Shown: in pieces, positions 1 to 5,895 of the stretch | Layout: every line of letters begins with the position of its first letter | Numbering within the stretch: the first letter of the stretch is position 1 | NCBI GenBank assembly: GCA_902773365.1 | Contig: CACYEG010000097.1 | Coordinates: 1 to 5,895 of the forward strand | DNA length: 5,895 nt | Direction: 5' to 3' | From: an uncultured Erysipelotrichaceae bacterium | GTDB taxonomy: Bacteria; Bacillota_I; Bacilli_A; RF39; UBA660 | Notes under the pieces: model-generated | Told to the model about the DNA's origin: nothing | The model's input: the letters and a program-made list of their open reading frames with translations, nothing else | Databases searched by the model: none | Position numbers and translations under genes: made by a program

Positions 1-823
1 AGACTTAAGCAATATAGTATATCTCTTAGATAAAAATGATAAAGTTGCAAGATTACCAATAACGCTGAGACAAGAAAATTTAGAAGATAAAATAAAAGAA
101 TTAATTACCTATATGAGTAATAGCTCTATTTATTCAAACTTAATTCCTAATGGGTTTAAACCAATTTTGCCTGAAGGTGTAACTGTAATAAGCACTGAAG
201 TTAATGATGGTAATCTCAAAATTAACTTATCGAAAGAATTGTTGAATCTTAAAAAAAACAACGAAGTTAAAGCTTTGGAGGCCTTAATTTACACCTTAAC
301 TAGCTTAGATAATATAAATTCGATTACTCTATTAGTCGAAGGAAGTATATTAACTCGACTTCCAAATTCAAAAGAAATATTACCAAATCCTTTAGATAGA
401 ACATATGGAATTAATAAAAAATACGATATAAATAGTATTAAAGATACAACCAAGACTACAATTTACTATTTATCAAAAAATGAAGATAATTATTATTATG
501 TTCCAGTTACTAAGGTAACTAACGATCAAAAAGAAAAAATAGAAGTTATTATAAAAGAGCTTAAAAGCAGCAAGATATATGATACGAGTTTAATGAGCTA
601 TTTATCCAGTGATACAACTTTAAAAAAATACAATATTTTGGATAAAGAAATATCACTAGAGTTTAATAATGCAATTCTTTCTGGTATAAAAAATGATAAA
701 ATATTAGAAGAAGTAACATATGCAATTAATCTATCGATAAAAGATGCTTACGATGTCGACAAAGTCATGTATTATGTAGACAATACGGAAATTGCGAATT
801 TTGATTTAAAAAGACTTGAATAA
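1..823 (+). CDS. GerMN-domain protein (sporulation/germination GerM-like), 5' end missing
   Basis: The frame is open from base 2 to the TAA at 821-823, giving 273 visible residues; the true start lies left of the window. The ATG at 113 is not the start: it has no Shine-Dalgarno sequence, and conserved sequence (VYLLDKNDKVARLPI, visible residues 6-20) lies upstream of it. Two GerMN-like repeats can be seen. The first spans about residues 5-140, from VYLLD through an amphipathic helix, the LKINLSKELL strand and a LVEG strand. The second spans about 150-267, from TTIYYLSKN through YYYVPVTKV and a second helix-rich segment to ISLEFNNAIL. Known GerM proteins (Bacillus subtilis) are lipoproteins with two such domains and act in sporulation and germination, but GerMN domains also occur in non-sporulating Bacillota, where the role is unclear. 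Any lipobox or signal peptide would be out of view. No terminator separates the gene from the downstream tRNA, so read-through is likely. The family call is good; a specific sporulation role is not shown. Confidence 0.85.
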   Translation, partial: DLSNIVYLLDKNDKVARLPITLRQENLEDKIKELITYMSNSSIYSNLIPNGFKPILPEGVTVISTEVNDGNLKINLSKELLNLKKNNEVKALEALIYTLTSLDNINSITLLVEGSILTRLPNSKEILPNPLDRTYGINKKYDINSIKDTTKTTIYYLSKNEDNYYYVPVTKVTNDQKEKIEVIIKELKSSKIYDTSLMSYLSSDTTLKKYNILDKEISLEFNNAILSGIKNDKILEEVTYAINLSIKDAYDVDKVMYYVDNTEIANFDLKRLE

Positions 824-844
824 AAGTTCTTTTTATTATATAAT
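816..844 (+). promoter_or_regulatory. Sigma-70/SigA-type promoter for tRNA-Arg
   Basis: A -35 box TTGAAT (816-821) and a perfect -10 box TATAAT (839-844) are separated by exactly 17 bases. The start would fall near 850-852, about 12 bases before the mature tRNA 5' end at 863, leaving a short leader for RNase P to remove. The -35 box overlaps the end of the GerMN gene and the first base of its stop codon. This is sequence-pattern evidence only. Confidence 0.75.
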
Positions 845-862
845 TATAGACGTCTTATGAAT

Positions 863-939
863 GTTCGCGTAGCTCAGTTGGATAGAGCATACGCCTTCTA
901 AGCGTACGGTCGAGGGTTCGAATCCCCCCGCGAACACCA
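863..939 (+). tRNA. tRNA-Arg(UCU)
   Basis: This is a full 77-base cloverleaf with CCA encoded in the DNA (937-939). The acceptor stem pairs GTTCGCG (863-869) with CGCGAAC (929-935), seven perfect pairs, followed by discriminator A936. The D-arm is GCTC/GAGC (872-875 with 885-888). The anticodon stem is TACGC/GCGTA (890-894 with 902-906), closing loop CTTCTAA (895-901) with anticodon TCT at 897-899. It reads the AGA/AGG arginine codons, the expected major arginine codons in AT-rich genomes. The variable loop is five bases. The T-arm is GAGGG (912-916), loop TTCGAAT (917-923), then CCCCC (924-928). The second T-stem pair is an A-C mismatch (A913-C927), where A-T would be expected. All other features are normal, so I consider it a working gene. 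Confidence 0.97.
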
Positions 940-966
940 TTTGATAATAATCCGATTTATTCGGTA

Positions 967-1006
967 AATTAAAAAGGTAACAATCTATTTTGTTACCTTT
1001 TTAATT
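967..1006. terminator. Bidirectional intrinsic terminator between tRNA-Arg and the DNA glycosylase gene
   Basis: A perfect 17-bp stem, 967-983 with 990-1006, closes a 6-base loop (984-989). The core is GGTAACAA/TTGTTACC, flanked by an A5 run on the left and a T5 run on the right, so a U-tract follows the GC-containing stem on either strand. It can end the tRNA transcript from the left and the glycosylase transcript from the right. Its right arm lies inside the last codons of the glycosylase gene (stop at 985-987). Confidence 0.9.
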
Positions 1007-1464
1007 ATCTTATATTCTTCTATTAAATCAAAATAACTCATTTTAGTATTGGCCCCCGATGTACTGGGTAGATAAACACCTTTAATACCAATATCCTCAT
1101 AAAGATATTTATAATAGAGTTCATAGGCTTTTTTCCCTAATAAAAATATATGTTTTATTTTGCTTTTCGATATAATTTTACCAATGTCGTTTACCTTTAC
1201 ATTTTTTATAGATGCATCGTTAGAATAAGATATGTTGCAAGACTCTATGACATCCCAAAGCGCTAAATGATGTTTTAAAATAAAATCCCTTCTATCAGTA
1301 ATTTTTTCTTTATATACGTTTGAAATTATATACCAAAATCTATTAGTTTTATTAGCAAAATACATTCCTACTTTGCGAGATTCAATACTTGGAAATGAGC
1401 CTAAAATAAGTGTTTTACTGTTTTTGTCAAAGATAGGTTCAAGTGTATGTTCTTCTCTACTCAT
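985..1464 (-). CDS. Hypoxanthine/uracil-DNA glycosylase (UDG superfamily, family 6-like)
   Basis: The 159-residue protein, of usual length for the family, is a single-domain UDG-fold enzyme likely to excise deaminated bases (hypoxanthine from deoxyinosine, possibly uracil) and so begin base-excision repair in the cytoplasm. Motif 1 is LILGSFPS (19-26): it has the G-S-F-P-S core but lacks the catalytic Asp/Asn found there in classical UDGs, as known for the family 6 hypoxanthine-DNA glycosylases. MYFANKTNRFW (34-44) matches the conserved YYxNxxNxFW segment, whose asparagines include the proposed catalytic residue (assignment from memory). Further conserved pieces are ALWDV (68-72), the strand IFLLGKKA (106-113) and the DNA-binding motif LPSTSGAN (132-139). 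The ATG overlaps the stop of the upstream vanY-like gene (ATGA, 1461-1464 on -). No Shine-Dalgarno sequence precedes it, so translation probably depends on coupling. The 3' end lies inside the terminator. Family assignment is strong; the exact base specificity is inference. Confidence 0.88.
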   Translation of the reverse strand: MSREEHTLEPIFDKNSKTLILGSFPSIESRKVGMYFANKTNRFWYIISNVYKEKITDRRDFILKHHLALWDVIESCNISYSNDASIKNVKVNDIGKIISKSKIKHIFLLGKKAYELYYKYLYEDIGIKGVYLPSTSGANTKMSYFDLIEEYKIIKKVTK

Positions 1465-2420
1465 TTGGCCAAATAGTAGGCATAGTATTCATCATAAGTA
1501 ATGCCTTCGCTTTTAACTTTACTAGCAAGGTCGACACCTAAATATCTATAATGCCAAGATTCAGGACTATATCCAGTTATATGTTCTTTACCTTCTGGAT
1601 ATCTTAAAATAAATCCATACTCATGAGCATGACTAGTTAACCAAGCATAAGCATCTGTTTTATCGAAATTATCCGTAAATGCTCCCATTCCAGTAGATAA
1701 TATATCTAAAGCAAGTCCTGTTTCGTGTTCGCTTGAGCCCGGTCGTGCTGCATACTTATCAGCATACTCTTGTCCTTTGCTTTTCACCATATTGTTATAT
1801 ATTTTTTCTTGATAGTCATGCTCTCTATATCCGCTAGATAAAACAAGTGTTACTCCGTCCTTTCTAGCAGCATTAGCCATTTGTATAAATGCCTCATATA
1901 CTGTTATATTTGCTCTTACTGTTCCGTATGCATAAGTTGAACTAAATTTTTTTATTTCACCTGCATCATAATTTTCACTCAAAATATGAAATTTATTGAC
2001 AAGAACTGCAAAGCCCTTAGTTTCATCTGTTACACTACTTCCTTCATACCATGGTTTATTAGCTCCGACATTTATAATTGCAATAACATCACTCAACTCT
2101 TTGTCAGTATTTTTCTTATAATATTCGATATAATCAAACAAATGACTAGCTATAAAGTATTTTTGATTGATAATTTTATCTATACTTTCGACTTTCTTTT
2201 TATTAATCAATGCTGAAATATTATTATTATCGAGCTTTTTAAGAAGAGCTGCAACAGTCTTTTCATCATAACCCACTTTTAAAAGTTTATACTCACTAGT
2301 CTGATGGTATTTATATACTTTTATAAAATGTACAGAGAAACATACAATAATTGTAATTAAAATAACATAAAGAATTAATCTTCTATATTTCTTTTTTAAT
2401 GTACGATTTTTCTTTTTCAT
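1461..2420 (-). CDS. Membrane-anchored D,D-carboxypeptidase, VanY/peptidase M15B family
   Basis: The 319-residue protein should remove the terminal D-Ala from peptidoglycan stem peptides outside the cell. A very basic N-terminus (residues 1-14) precedes one hydrophobic segment (about 15-33) with no clear signal-peptidase site, so it is probably anchored with its catalytic domain outside. Residues 42-110 are a helical, Lys/Tyr/Asn-rich linker domain often found before VanY domains in low-GC Gram-positives. The zinc peptidase domain follows: SSGYR (195-199) with Q204, then SEHETGLALD (230-239), giving zinc ligands H232 and D239. Last is ESWHYRYLG (287-295), with catalytic E287 and third zinc ligand H290. 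All key residues are present, so the enzyme should be active. Its start has a good GGTGAT ribosome binding site. It leads a two-gene unit with the glycosylase through an ATGA overlap and is divergent from def. There are no vanH/A/X genes in view, so housekeeping cell-wall trimming is more likely than vancomycin resistance. Confidence 0.92.
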   Translation of the reverse strand: MKKKNRTLKKKYRRLILYVILITIIVCFSVHFIKVYKYHQTSEYKLLKVGYDEKTVAALLKKLDNNNISALINKKKVESIDKIINQKYFIASHLFDYIEYYKKNTDKELSDVIAIINVGANKPWYEGSSVTDETKGFAVLVNKFHILSENYDAGEIKKFSSTYAYGTVRANITVYEAFIQMANAARKDGVTLVLSSGYREHDYQEKIYNNMVKSKGQEYADKYAARPGSSEHETGLALDILSTGMGAFTDNFDKTDAYAWLTSHAHEYGFILRYPEGKEHITGYSPESWHYRYLGVDLASKVKSEGITYDEYYAYYLAK

Positions 2421-2423
2421 ATT

Positions 2424-2429
2424 ATCACC
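2424..2429 (-). promoter_or_regulatory. Ribosome binding site of the vanY-like gene
   Basis: On the - strand GGTGAT stands three bases before the ATG at 2420. It matches the anti-Shine-Dalgarno end AGGAGGTGATC, which supports this start codon. The spacing measured from the GGTG core is five bases. Confidence 0.7.
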
Positions 2430-2440
2430 ACTATAATTTT

Positions 2441-2457
2441 AACATATATAATATGTT
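2441..2457. promoter_or_regulatory. 17-base inverted repeat, possible operator in the vanY/def divergent region
   Basis: AACATAT (2441-2447) and ATATGTT (2451-2457) are perfect inverted arms around ATA. The element overlaps the best -10 candidate of the vanY-like gene on the - strand, where a repressor could block it. The sequence is AT-rich, so a chance palindrome is quite possible, and no regulator gene is in view. Confidence 0.3.
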
Positions 2458-2478
2458 TATTTTCACCAAAATTTGCAA
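2448..2478 (-). promoter_or_regulatory. Candidate promoter of the vanY-like/glycosylase unit
   Basis: On the - strand TTGCAA (2478-2473) is followed after 19 bases by TATTAT (2453-2448), one mismatch from the -10 consensus. The spacer is longer than the preferred 17. TTGCAA is its own reverse complement, so the same six bases also serve as the -35 box of the def promoter. Other AT-rich -10 choices exist nearby, so placement is uncertain. Confidence 0.35.
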
Positions 2479-2501
2479 TTTTACATACTTTTTGGTAGAA
2501 T
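2473..2501 (+). promoter_or_regulatory. SigA-type promoter of def, with extended -10
   Basis: TTGCAA (2473-2478), a 17-base spacer and TAGAAT (2496-2501) form the promoter. The -10 box is preceded directly by TGG (2493-2495), fitting the extended -10 TGn motif. Transcription would start near 2508, leaving a leader of about 22 bases with just the ribosome binding site. Confidence 0.7.
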
Positions 2502-2514
2502 ACTACTAGTAATT

Positions 2515-2523
2515 AGGGGTGAT
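2515..2523 (+). promoter_or_regulatory. Ribosome binding site of def
   Basis: AGGGGTGAT is a near-perfect match to the anti-Shine-Dalgarno complement and lies six bases before the ATG at 2530. It fixes that start and predicts efficient translation. Confidence 0.85.
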
Positions 2524-2529
2524 TAAAAC

Positions 2530-3078
2530 ATGTTACCAAAGATTAAAATATTAGATGAGAAAAGTAAGATTTTACATACCATTAGCAAGGAAGTTAAATT
2601 TCCACTAACAGAAGATGATAAAAAGACTATTCAAGACGCTTTAAAATATTTAGAAATGAGTCAAATTGATGAATATATAGACAAGTACCATTTACGTTCT
2701 GGTATGGGACTTGCTTTTATTCAACTAGGCATACCAAAACGAATATTTGTGATTGTTAATGAAATTAATGATGGAGAATTTGAAAAGTATGTAATAATCA
2801 ATCCAAAGATGATTTCTCATAGCGAAGAAAAGATTTATGTGGAAGAAGGAGAAGGATGCCTGTCTGTCAATAGACCAGTTAATGGTATAGTCCCTAGATA
2901 TGCAAGATGTAAAATTGAAGCATATGACGAAAATGGAGAATTATTTACTTATAGAGTTCGCGAAGATTTATCCATTGCTTTTCAACACGAAATGGATCAT
3001 CTAGACGGAATTTTATTTGTAGATAAAATTGATCCCAAAAATCCTTATAAAAATAAAAACCAGATGAGAGCCATCTAG
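2530..3078 (+). CDS. def: Peptide deformylase, type 2 (Bacillota form)
   Basis: The 182-residue cytoplasmic metalloenzyme removes the formyl group from the N-terminal methionine of nascent proteins as they leave the ribosome. Motif 2 is EGCLS (108-112) with metal ligand C110, followed by the type 2 hallmark NRPVNGIVPRYARC (114-127). Motif 3 is QHEMDHLDG (152-160) with ligands H153 and H157 and catalytic E154. Motif 1, usually GxGLAAPQ, reads GMGLAFIQ (58-65): the active-site Gln (Q65) and both glycines are kept, but the Ala-Pro pair is Phe-Ile. The length and the N-terminal insertion (about residues 27-55) match the Gram-positive type 2 enzymes. It has its own promoter and a strong ribosome binding site, and is divergent from the vanY-like gene. 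It converges on rpoC with a 5-base gap, so it appears monocistronic; its common partner fmt is not next to it. With all metal and catalytic residues present I expect an active enzyme. Confidence 0.95.
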   Translation: MLPKIKILDEKSKILHTISKEVKFPLTEDDKKTIQDALKYLEMSQIDEYIDKYHLRSGMGLAFIQLGIPKRIFVIVNEINDGEFEKYVIINPKMISHSEEKIYVEEGEGCLSVNRPVNGIVPRYARCKIEAYDENGELFTYRVREDLSIAFQHEMDHLDGILFVDKIDPKNPYKNKNQMRAI

Positions 3079-3085
3079 TTTTTTT
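3049..3085. terminator. Bidirectional intrinsic terminator between def and rpoC, embedded in the def 3' end
   Basis: On the - strand CTAGATG (3078-3072) pairs with CATCTGG (3066-3060) as seven pairs, one a U-G wobble, around a five-base loop. It is followed by the T-rich run TTTTTATTTTT (3059-3049), a plausible rpoC terminator. On the + strand only the inner five pairs AGATG/CATCT (3062-3066 with 3072-3076) form without interruption, followed after AG by seven Ts (3079-3085), so it is weaker for def. The stem carries the last codons and stop of def. Confidence 0.6.
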
Positions 3086-5895
3086 ATTCACTGATTTCTG
3101 TAGTTTCTTTTAAATCTGCGTCATCCATAAATTGATCTTCAAGAACTTCTGCTGGGTCGTCATATAATAATTCTTTTGCAAGTTCGATTCCAACATCAGA
3201 ATATTCTCTTGCGCCAGTACCAGCAGGAATTAATTTACCAATAATAACGTTCTCTTTTAAACCATGTAGTAAATCGACTTTACCCTTAATAGACGCATCA
3301 GTTAATACTCTTGTAGTTTCTTGGAATGATGCAGCACTTAAGAATGAATCAGTTTCAAGACTTGACTTAGTAATACCCAATAATACTGGTCTACCTGTTG
3401 CAGGAACTTTTCCAGCAAGTATTACAGGCTTATTGCGTTCTGCAAATTCTCTAATCGATACAGTCAAGCCTGCAACCATATCAGAATCATTTGCATCCAC
3501 TATCTTCATTTTGTTAATCATTCGGCTAGCGATAATCTCAATATGCTTATCAGAAACATCTACACCCTGTGATTTATAAACTTTTTGTACTTCTTCCAAG
3601 ATATATTCTTGAGTAGTTATTGGATCTGTTACTGCAAGTAACTCTTTTGGACTAATTGCACCTTCAGTAAGTTTATCACCTGCATTAACTTCTGAGCCAA
3701 TTTCTACACATAGCTTAGCTGCGTAGCTTGTCATGTGCTCTCTTGCAGTAATGTCATTTTCTACTATAATTTTATATTTACCGTTTACCTGTTCTATTAC
3801 TGTTACTTTACCAGTAATTTCAGATATCGTAGCTTTACCTTTTGGAGTACGTGCTTCAAATAGTTCTTCAACACGTGGTAAACCTTGGGTAATATCTCCA
3901 GCACCAGCTACACCACCTTCGTGGAATGTACGCATAGTAAGCTGTGTACCAGGTTCACCGATAGATTGAGCAGCCATTATTCCGACAGCCTCACCTACTT
4001 CAACTTTTAAGCCAGTTGCTAAGTTTCTACCATAACACTTAGCACAAACTCCGTTTGGACACTTACAAGTTAAAATACTTCTAATTTCAACTGATTTAAT
4101 GCCAGCTTTTTCAATTTTTCTAGCAATAAACTCCGTGATTTCTTCACCTTTATCGACGATTACTGCCTTTGTAGTTGGATCTATTACTTTTTTAGCGGTA
4201 AATCTTCCAACAATTCTATCATAAAGGCTTTCAACTACAGAGCCACTTTTCGCATCAGTTACTTCTGAAACCTTTAGTCCTGCGATAGAACCACAATCTT
4301 CTTCTTTTACAATAATGTCTTGTACAACATCTACTAAACGTCTTGTCAAATAACCAGAGTTAGCTGTCTTAAGTGCCGTATCAGCGTTACCTTTTCTTGC
4401 ACCATGGCTCGATAGGAAGAACTCTGAAACTGATAATCCTTCACGGAAGTTTGCAGTAATAGGTATTTCTAGTGATTCACCATTTGGCTTAGCCATAAGT
4501 CCACGCATACCACTCATCTGGTTAAAGTTAGAGTCAGAACCACGCGCACCAGAATTTTTCATTATAAATACTGGATTCTTTAAATCGGTTTTGGCATAGC
4601 CAGATAATTCTGCACCAACTTGTTTAGTAACATCTAACCAAACATCACACACTTGGTCATGACGTTCTTTATCAGTGATAAGACCACGACTAAATTGTTT
4701 GTTAATTTTGTCAACTTTTTCTTGACCAGCTTGTACATATTCAGATTTATGTTGGCTAGTAACGATATCTGAAATAGAAATCGTAAGCCCAGCGATAGTC
4801 GAATACTTAAATCCTAAGTCTTTTAAGTTATCCAAGAAAACACTCGTTTCAGTGGTTTTATATCTATCGTAAACTTGTGCAATGAGCAATTTTAAATGTT
4901 TCTTATTAAATGGCTCGGCAAGAGGTAGTTCGCTAACAGCTTTAACTATATCAGTACCTGGAGCTAAGAAATATATATCAGGTGTTATACCTTCAATATT
5001 GGCTTTACTTGGTTCATTTACATAAGGATATGAATCTGGTAATATTTCGTTAAACATAATCTTACCAGGAGTAGTAACTAAATACTTACCTCTTTGGTCC
5101 TCAGTAAATAACTTATGTTTAAATGAATCAACTGGTACAACTATACGAGTTTGAAGAGTTATTTCTCTTCTTTCGTAAGCCATAAGCGCTTCATTAGAAT
5201 TTCTATATGCTTTACCTTCATTAGGTAAGCCTTTTTCTTCCATAGTAATATAGTAGTTACCGATAATCATATCTTGCCCTGGGGTAACTACTGGCGTTCC
5301 ATCACTTGGCTTCAAGATATTATTGCTTGCAAGCATTAGCACCCTAGCTTCCGCTTGGGCTTCTTCAGAAAGAGGTACGTGAATAGCCATTTGGTCACCA
5401 TCGAAGTCGGCGTTAAATCCAGAACATACCATTGGGTGTAATCTGATTGCTTTACCACCAATTAATACTGGTTCGAAAGCTTGAATTGATAGTCTATGTA
5501 GAGTTGGAGCACGGTTTAATAATACTGGATGCTCTCTAATGACATCTTCTACGATATCCCAAACGCACTCGTCTTTTGCATCAATTAGCCTCTTAGCTCC
5601 TTTAATATTATGAGCTAAACCTCTTTCAACTAATTCGTGTATTACGTGTGGTTTGAATAATTCAAGTGCCATATCTTTTGGTACGCCACATTGATAAATT
5701 TTTAAATTAGGACCGACTGCAATAACGCTACGTCCTGAATAATCGACACGTTTACCCAATAGATTTTGGCGGAATCTACCCTGTTTACCTTTTAACATGC
5801 TAGATAAACTTTTTAACGCTCTATTACCAGCACCTGATACACTTCTACCACGTCTACCGTTATCGAACAGCGTATCTACTGCTTCTTGAAGCATA
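3084..5895 (-). CDS. rpoC: DNA-directed RNA polymerase subunit beta', N-terminal part missing
   Basis: The 936 visible residues are the C-terminal three quarters of beta', which forms the catalytic cleft of RNA polymerase. The methionine at 5894 is internal: it aligns with about residue 298 of E. coli RpoC, so the N-terminal zinc finger and much of the clamp lie right of the window. Seen in order (visible numbering): switch region [20 protein letters not shown] (35-54); RAPTLHR (128-134); the active-site loop NADFDGDQ (161-168), whose D163, D165 and D167 hold the catalytic Mg2+; the bridge-helix segment with NSGARGS (447-453) and GMRGLMAKP (462-470); zinc site 2 with C534, C610, C617 and C620; and the trigger loop [16 protein letters not shown] (646-661) with catalytic H658. 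The large trigger-loop insertion of enterobacteria is absent, as in Bacillota. The end is a short acidic tail after [20 protein letters not shown] (881-900). All functional residues are intact. It is the last gene of its unit, facing def. Confidence 0.98.
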   Translation of the reverse strand, partial: MLQEAVDTLFDNGRRGRSVSGAGNRALKSLSSMLKGKQGRFRQNLLGKRVDYSGRSVIAVGPNLKIYQCGVPKDMALELFKPHVIHELVERGLAHNIKGAKRLIDAKDECVWDIVEDVIREHPVLLNRAPTLHRLSIQAFEPVLIGGKAIRLHPMVCSGFNADFDGDQMAIHVPLSEEAQAEARVLMLASNNILKPSDGTPVVTPGQDMIIGNYYITMEEKGLPNEGKAYRNSNEALMAYERREITLQTRIVVPVDSFKHKLFTEDQRGKYLVTTPGKIMFNEILPDSYPYVNEPSKANIEGITPDIYFLAPGTDIVKAVSELPLAEPFNKKHLKLLIAQVYDRYKTTETSVFLDNLKDLGFKYSTIAGLTISISDIVTSQHKSEYVQAGQEKVDKINKQFSRGLITDKERHDQVCDVWLDVTKQVGAELSGYAKTDLKNPVFIMKNSGARGSDSNFNQMSGMRGLMAKPNGESLEIPITANFREGLSVSEFFLSSHGARKGNADTALKTANSGYLTRRLVDVVQDIIVKEEDCGSIAGLKVSEVTDAKSGSVVESLYDRIVGRFTAKKVIDPTTKAVIVDKGEEITEFIARKIEKAGIKSVEIRSILTCKCPNGVCAKCYGRNLATGLKVEVGEAVGIMAAQSIGEPGTQLTMRTFHEGGVAGAGDITQGLPRVEELFEARTPKGKATISEITGKVTVIEQVNGKYKIIVENDITAREHMTSYAAKLCVEIGSEVNAGDKLTEGAISPKELLAVTDPITTQEYILEEVQKVYKSQGVDVSDKHIEIIASRMINKMKIVDANDSDMVAGLTVSIREFAERNKPVILAGKVPATGRPVLLGITKSSLETDSFLSAASFQETTRVLTDASIKGKVDLLHGLKENVIIGKLIPAGTGAREYSDVGIELAKELLYDDPAEVLEDQFMDDADLKETTEISE

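Noticed and set aside
113..823. ATG at 113 as the true start of the GerMN gene
   Set aside because: The frame is open upstream to the window edge, conserved GerMN sequence precedes it, and there is no ribosome binding site.
952..964. Small hairpin CCGA/TCGG after the tRNA
   Set aside because: Four pairs only and no U-tract; it is probably just tRNA trailer before the strong terminator at 967-1006.
863..966. tRNA-Arg as an integration site for a mobile element
   Set aside because: No repeated copy of the tRNA 3' end was seen in the window and no integrase or phage gene is present; both sides hold ordinary chromosomal genes.
1461..1463. Mycoplasma-type genetic code (TGA = Trp)
   Set aside because: TGA ends the vanY-like gene exactly at the expected place, and all seven tryptophans seen in the glycosylase, VanY and RpoC proteins use TGG.
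1986..2216. 76-codon + strand open frame
   Set aside because: It lies antisense within the vanY-like gene, has no ribosome binding site and shows low-complexity composition: a shadow of the real gene.
1461..2420. Vancomycin-resistance determinant
   Set aside because: VanY-family enzymes are common housekeeping D,D-carboxypeptidases, and no vanH, vanA/B, vanX or vanRS genes are near.
2465..2496. ACCAAAA/TTTTGGT inverted repeat flanking the def -35 and spacer
   Set aside because: Seven-base arms 18 bases apart in AT-rich DNA are easily due to chance and give no clear structure.
3733..3969. 78-codon + strand open frame
   Set aside because: It is antisense to the conserved zinc site/trigger-loop part of rpoC and explained by that gene's composition.
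5892..5894. Methionine codon at the right edge as the rpoC start
   Set aside because: It aligns with an internal residue (about 298 in E. coli numbering), and the N-terminal zinc finger and clamp are missing, so the gene continues past the edge.

Overview
The window is ordinary core-genome DNA from a low-GC (roughly one third G+C by eye) Gram-positive bacterium. The RpoC sequence is of Bacillota type: it lacks the large trigger-loop insertion seen in enterobacteria. Ribosome binding sites of the GGTGAT type, a type-2 peptide deformylase, a VanY-type D,D-carboxypeptidase and a GerMN-domain protein all agree with this. The strong A/T bias resembles the RF39/Erysipelotrichia/Mollicutes side of the Bacilli, but the exact lineage is inference. 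TGA is used as a stop (vanY-like gene), and all seven tryptophan codons I checked are TGG, so the standard bacterial code applies rather than the Mycoplasma code.

Layout, left to right: (1) the 3' part of a + strand GerMN-domain gene, cut by the left edge; (2) a tRNA-Arg(UCU) gene on + with its own promoter, whose -35 box overlaps the GerMN stop codon; (3) a bidirectional intrinsic terminator serving the tRNA and the gene facing it; (4) a - strand two-gene unit, vanY-like then a hypoxanthine/uracil-DNA glycosylase, joined by a 4-base ATGA overlap; (5) a 109-base divergent promoter region; (6) def (peptide deformylase) on +; (7) a 5-base convergent gap with a second bidirectional terminator buried in the end of def; (8) the 3' three quarters of rpoC on -, cut by the right edge.

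The genes do not form one pathway. GerMN and VanY are envelope/peptidoglycan-related, the glycosylase repairs deaminated DNA, def removes N-formyl groups from nascent proteins, and rpoC encodes the catalytic beta' subunit of RNA polymerase. The layout is very compact: every intergenic gap is about 160 bases or less and holds a promoter, terminator or tRNA. There is no gene-free stretch over 300 bases. I saw no mobile element, CRISPR array, phage gene or evident new system. The points worth a second look are a divergent deformylase motif 1, an A-C mismatch in the tRNA T-stem, terminators embedded in coding ends, the glycosylase/carboxypeptidase pairing, and rpoC ending its transcription unit.
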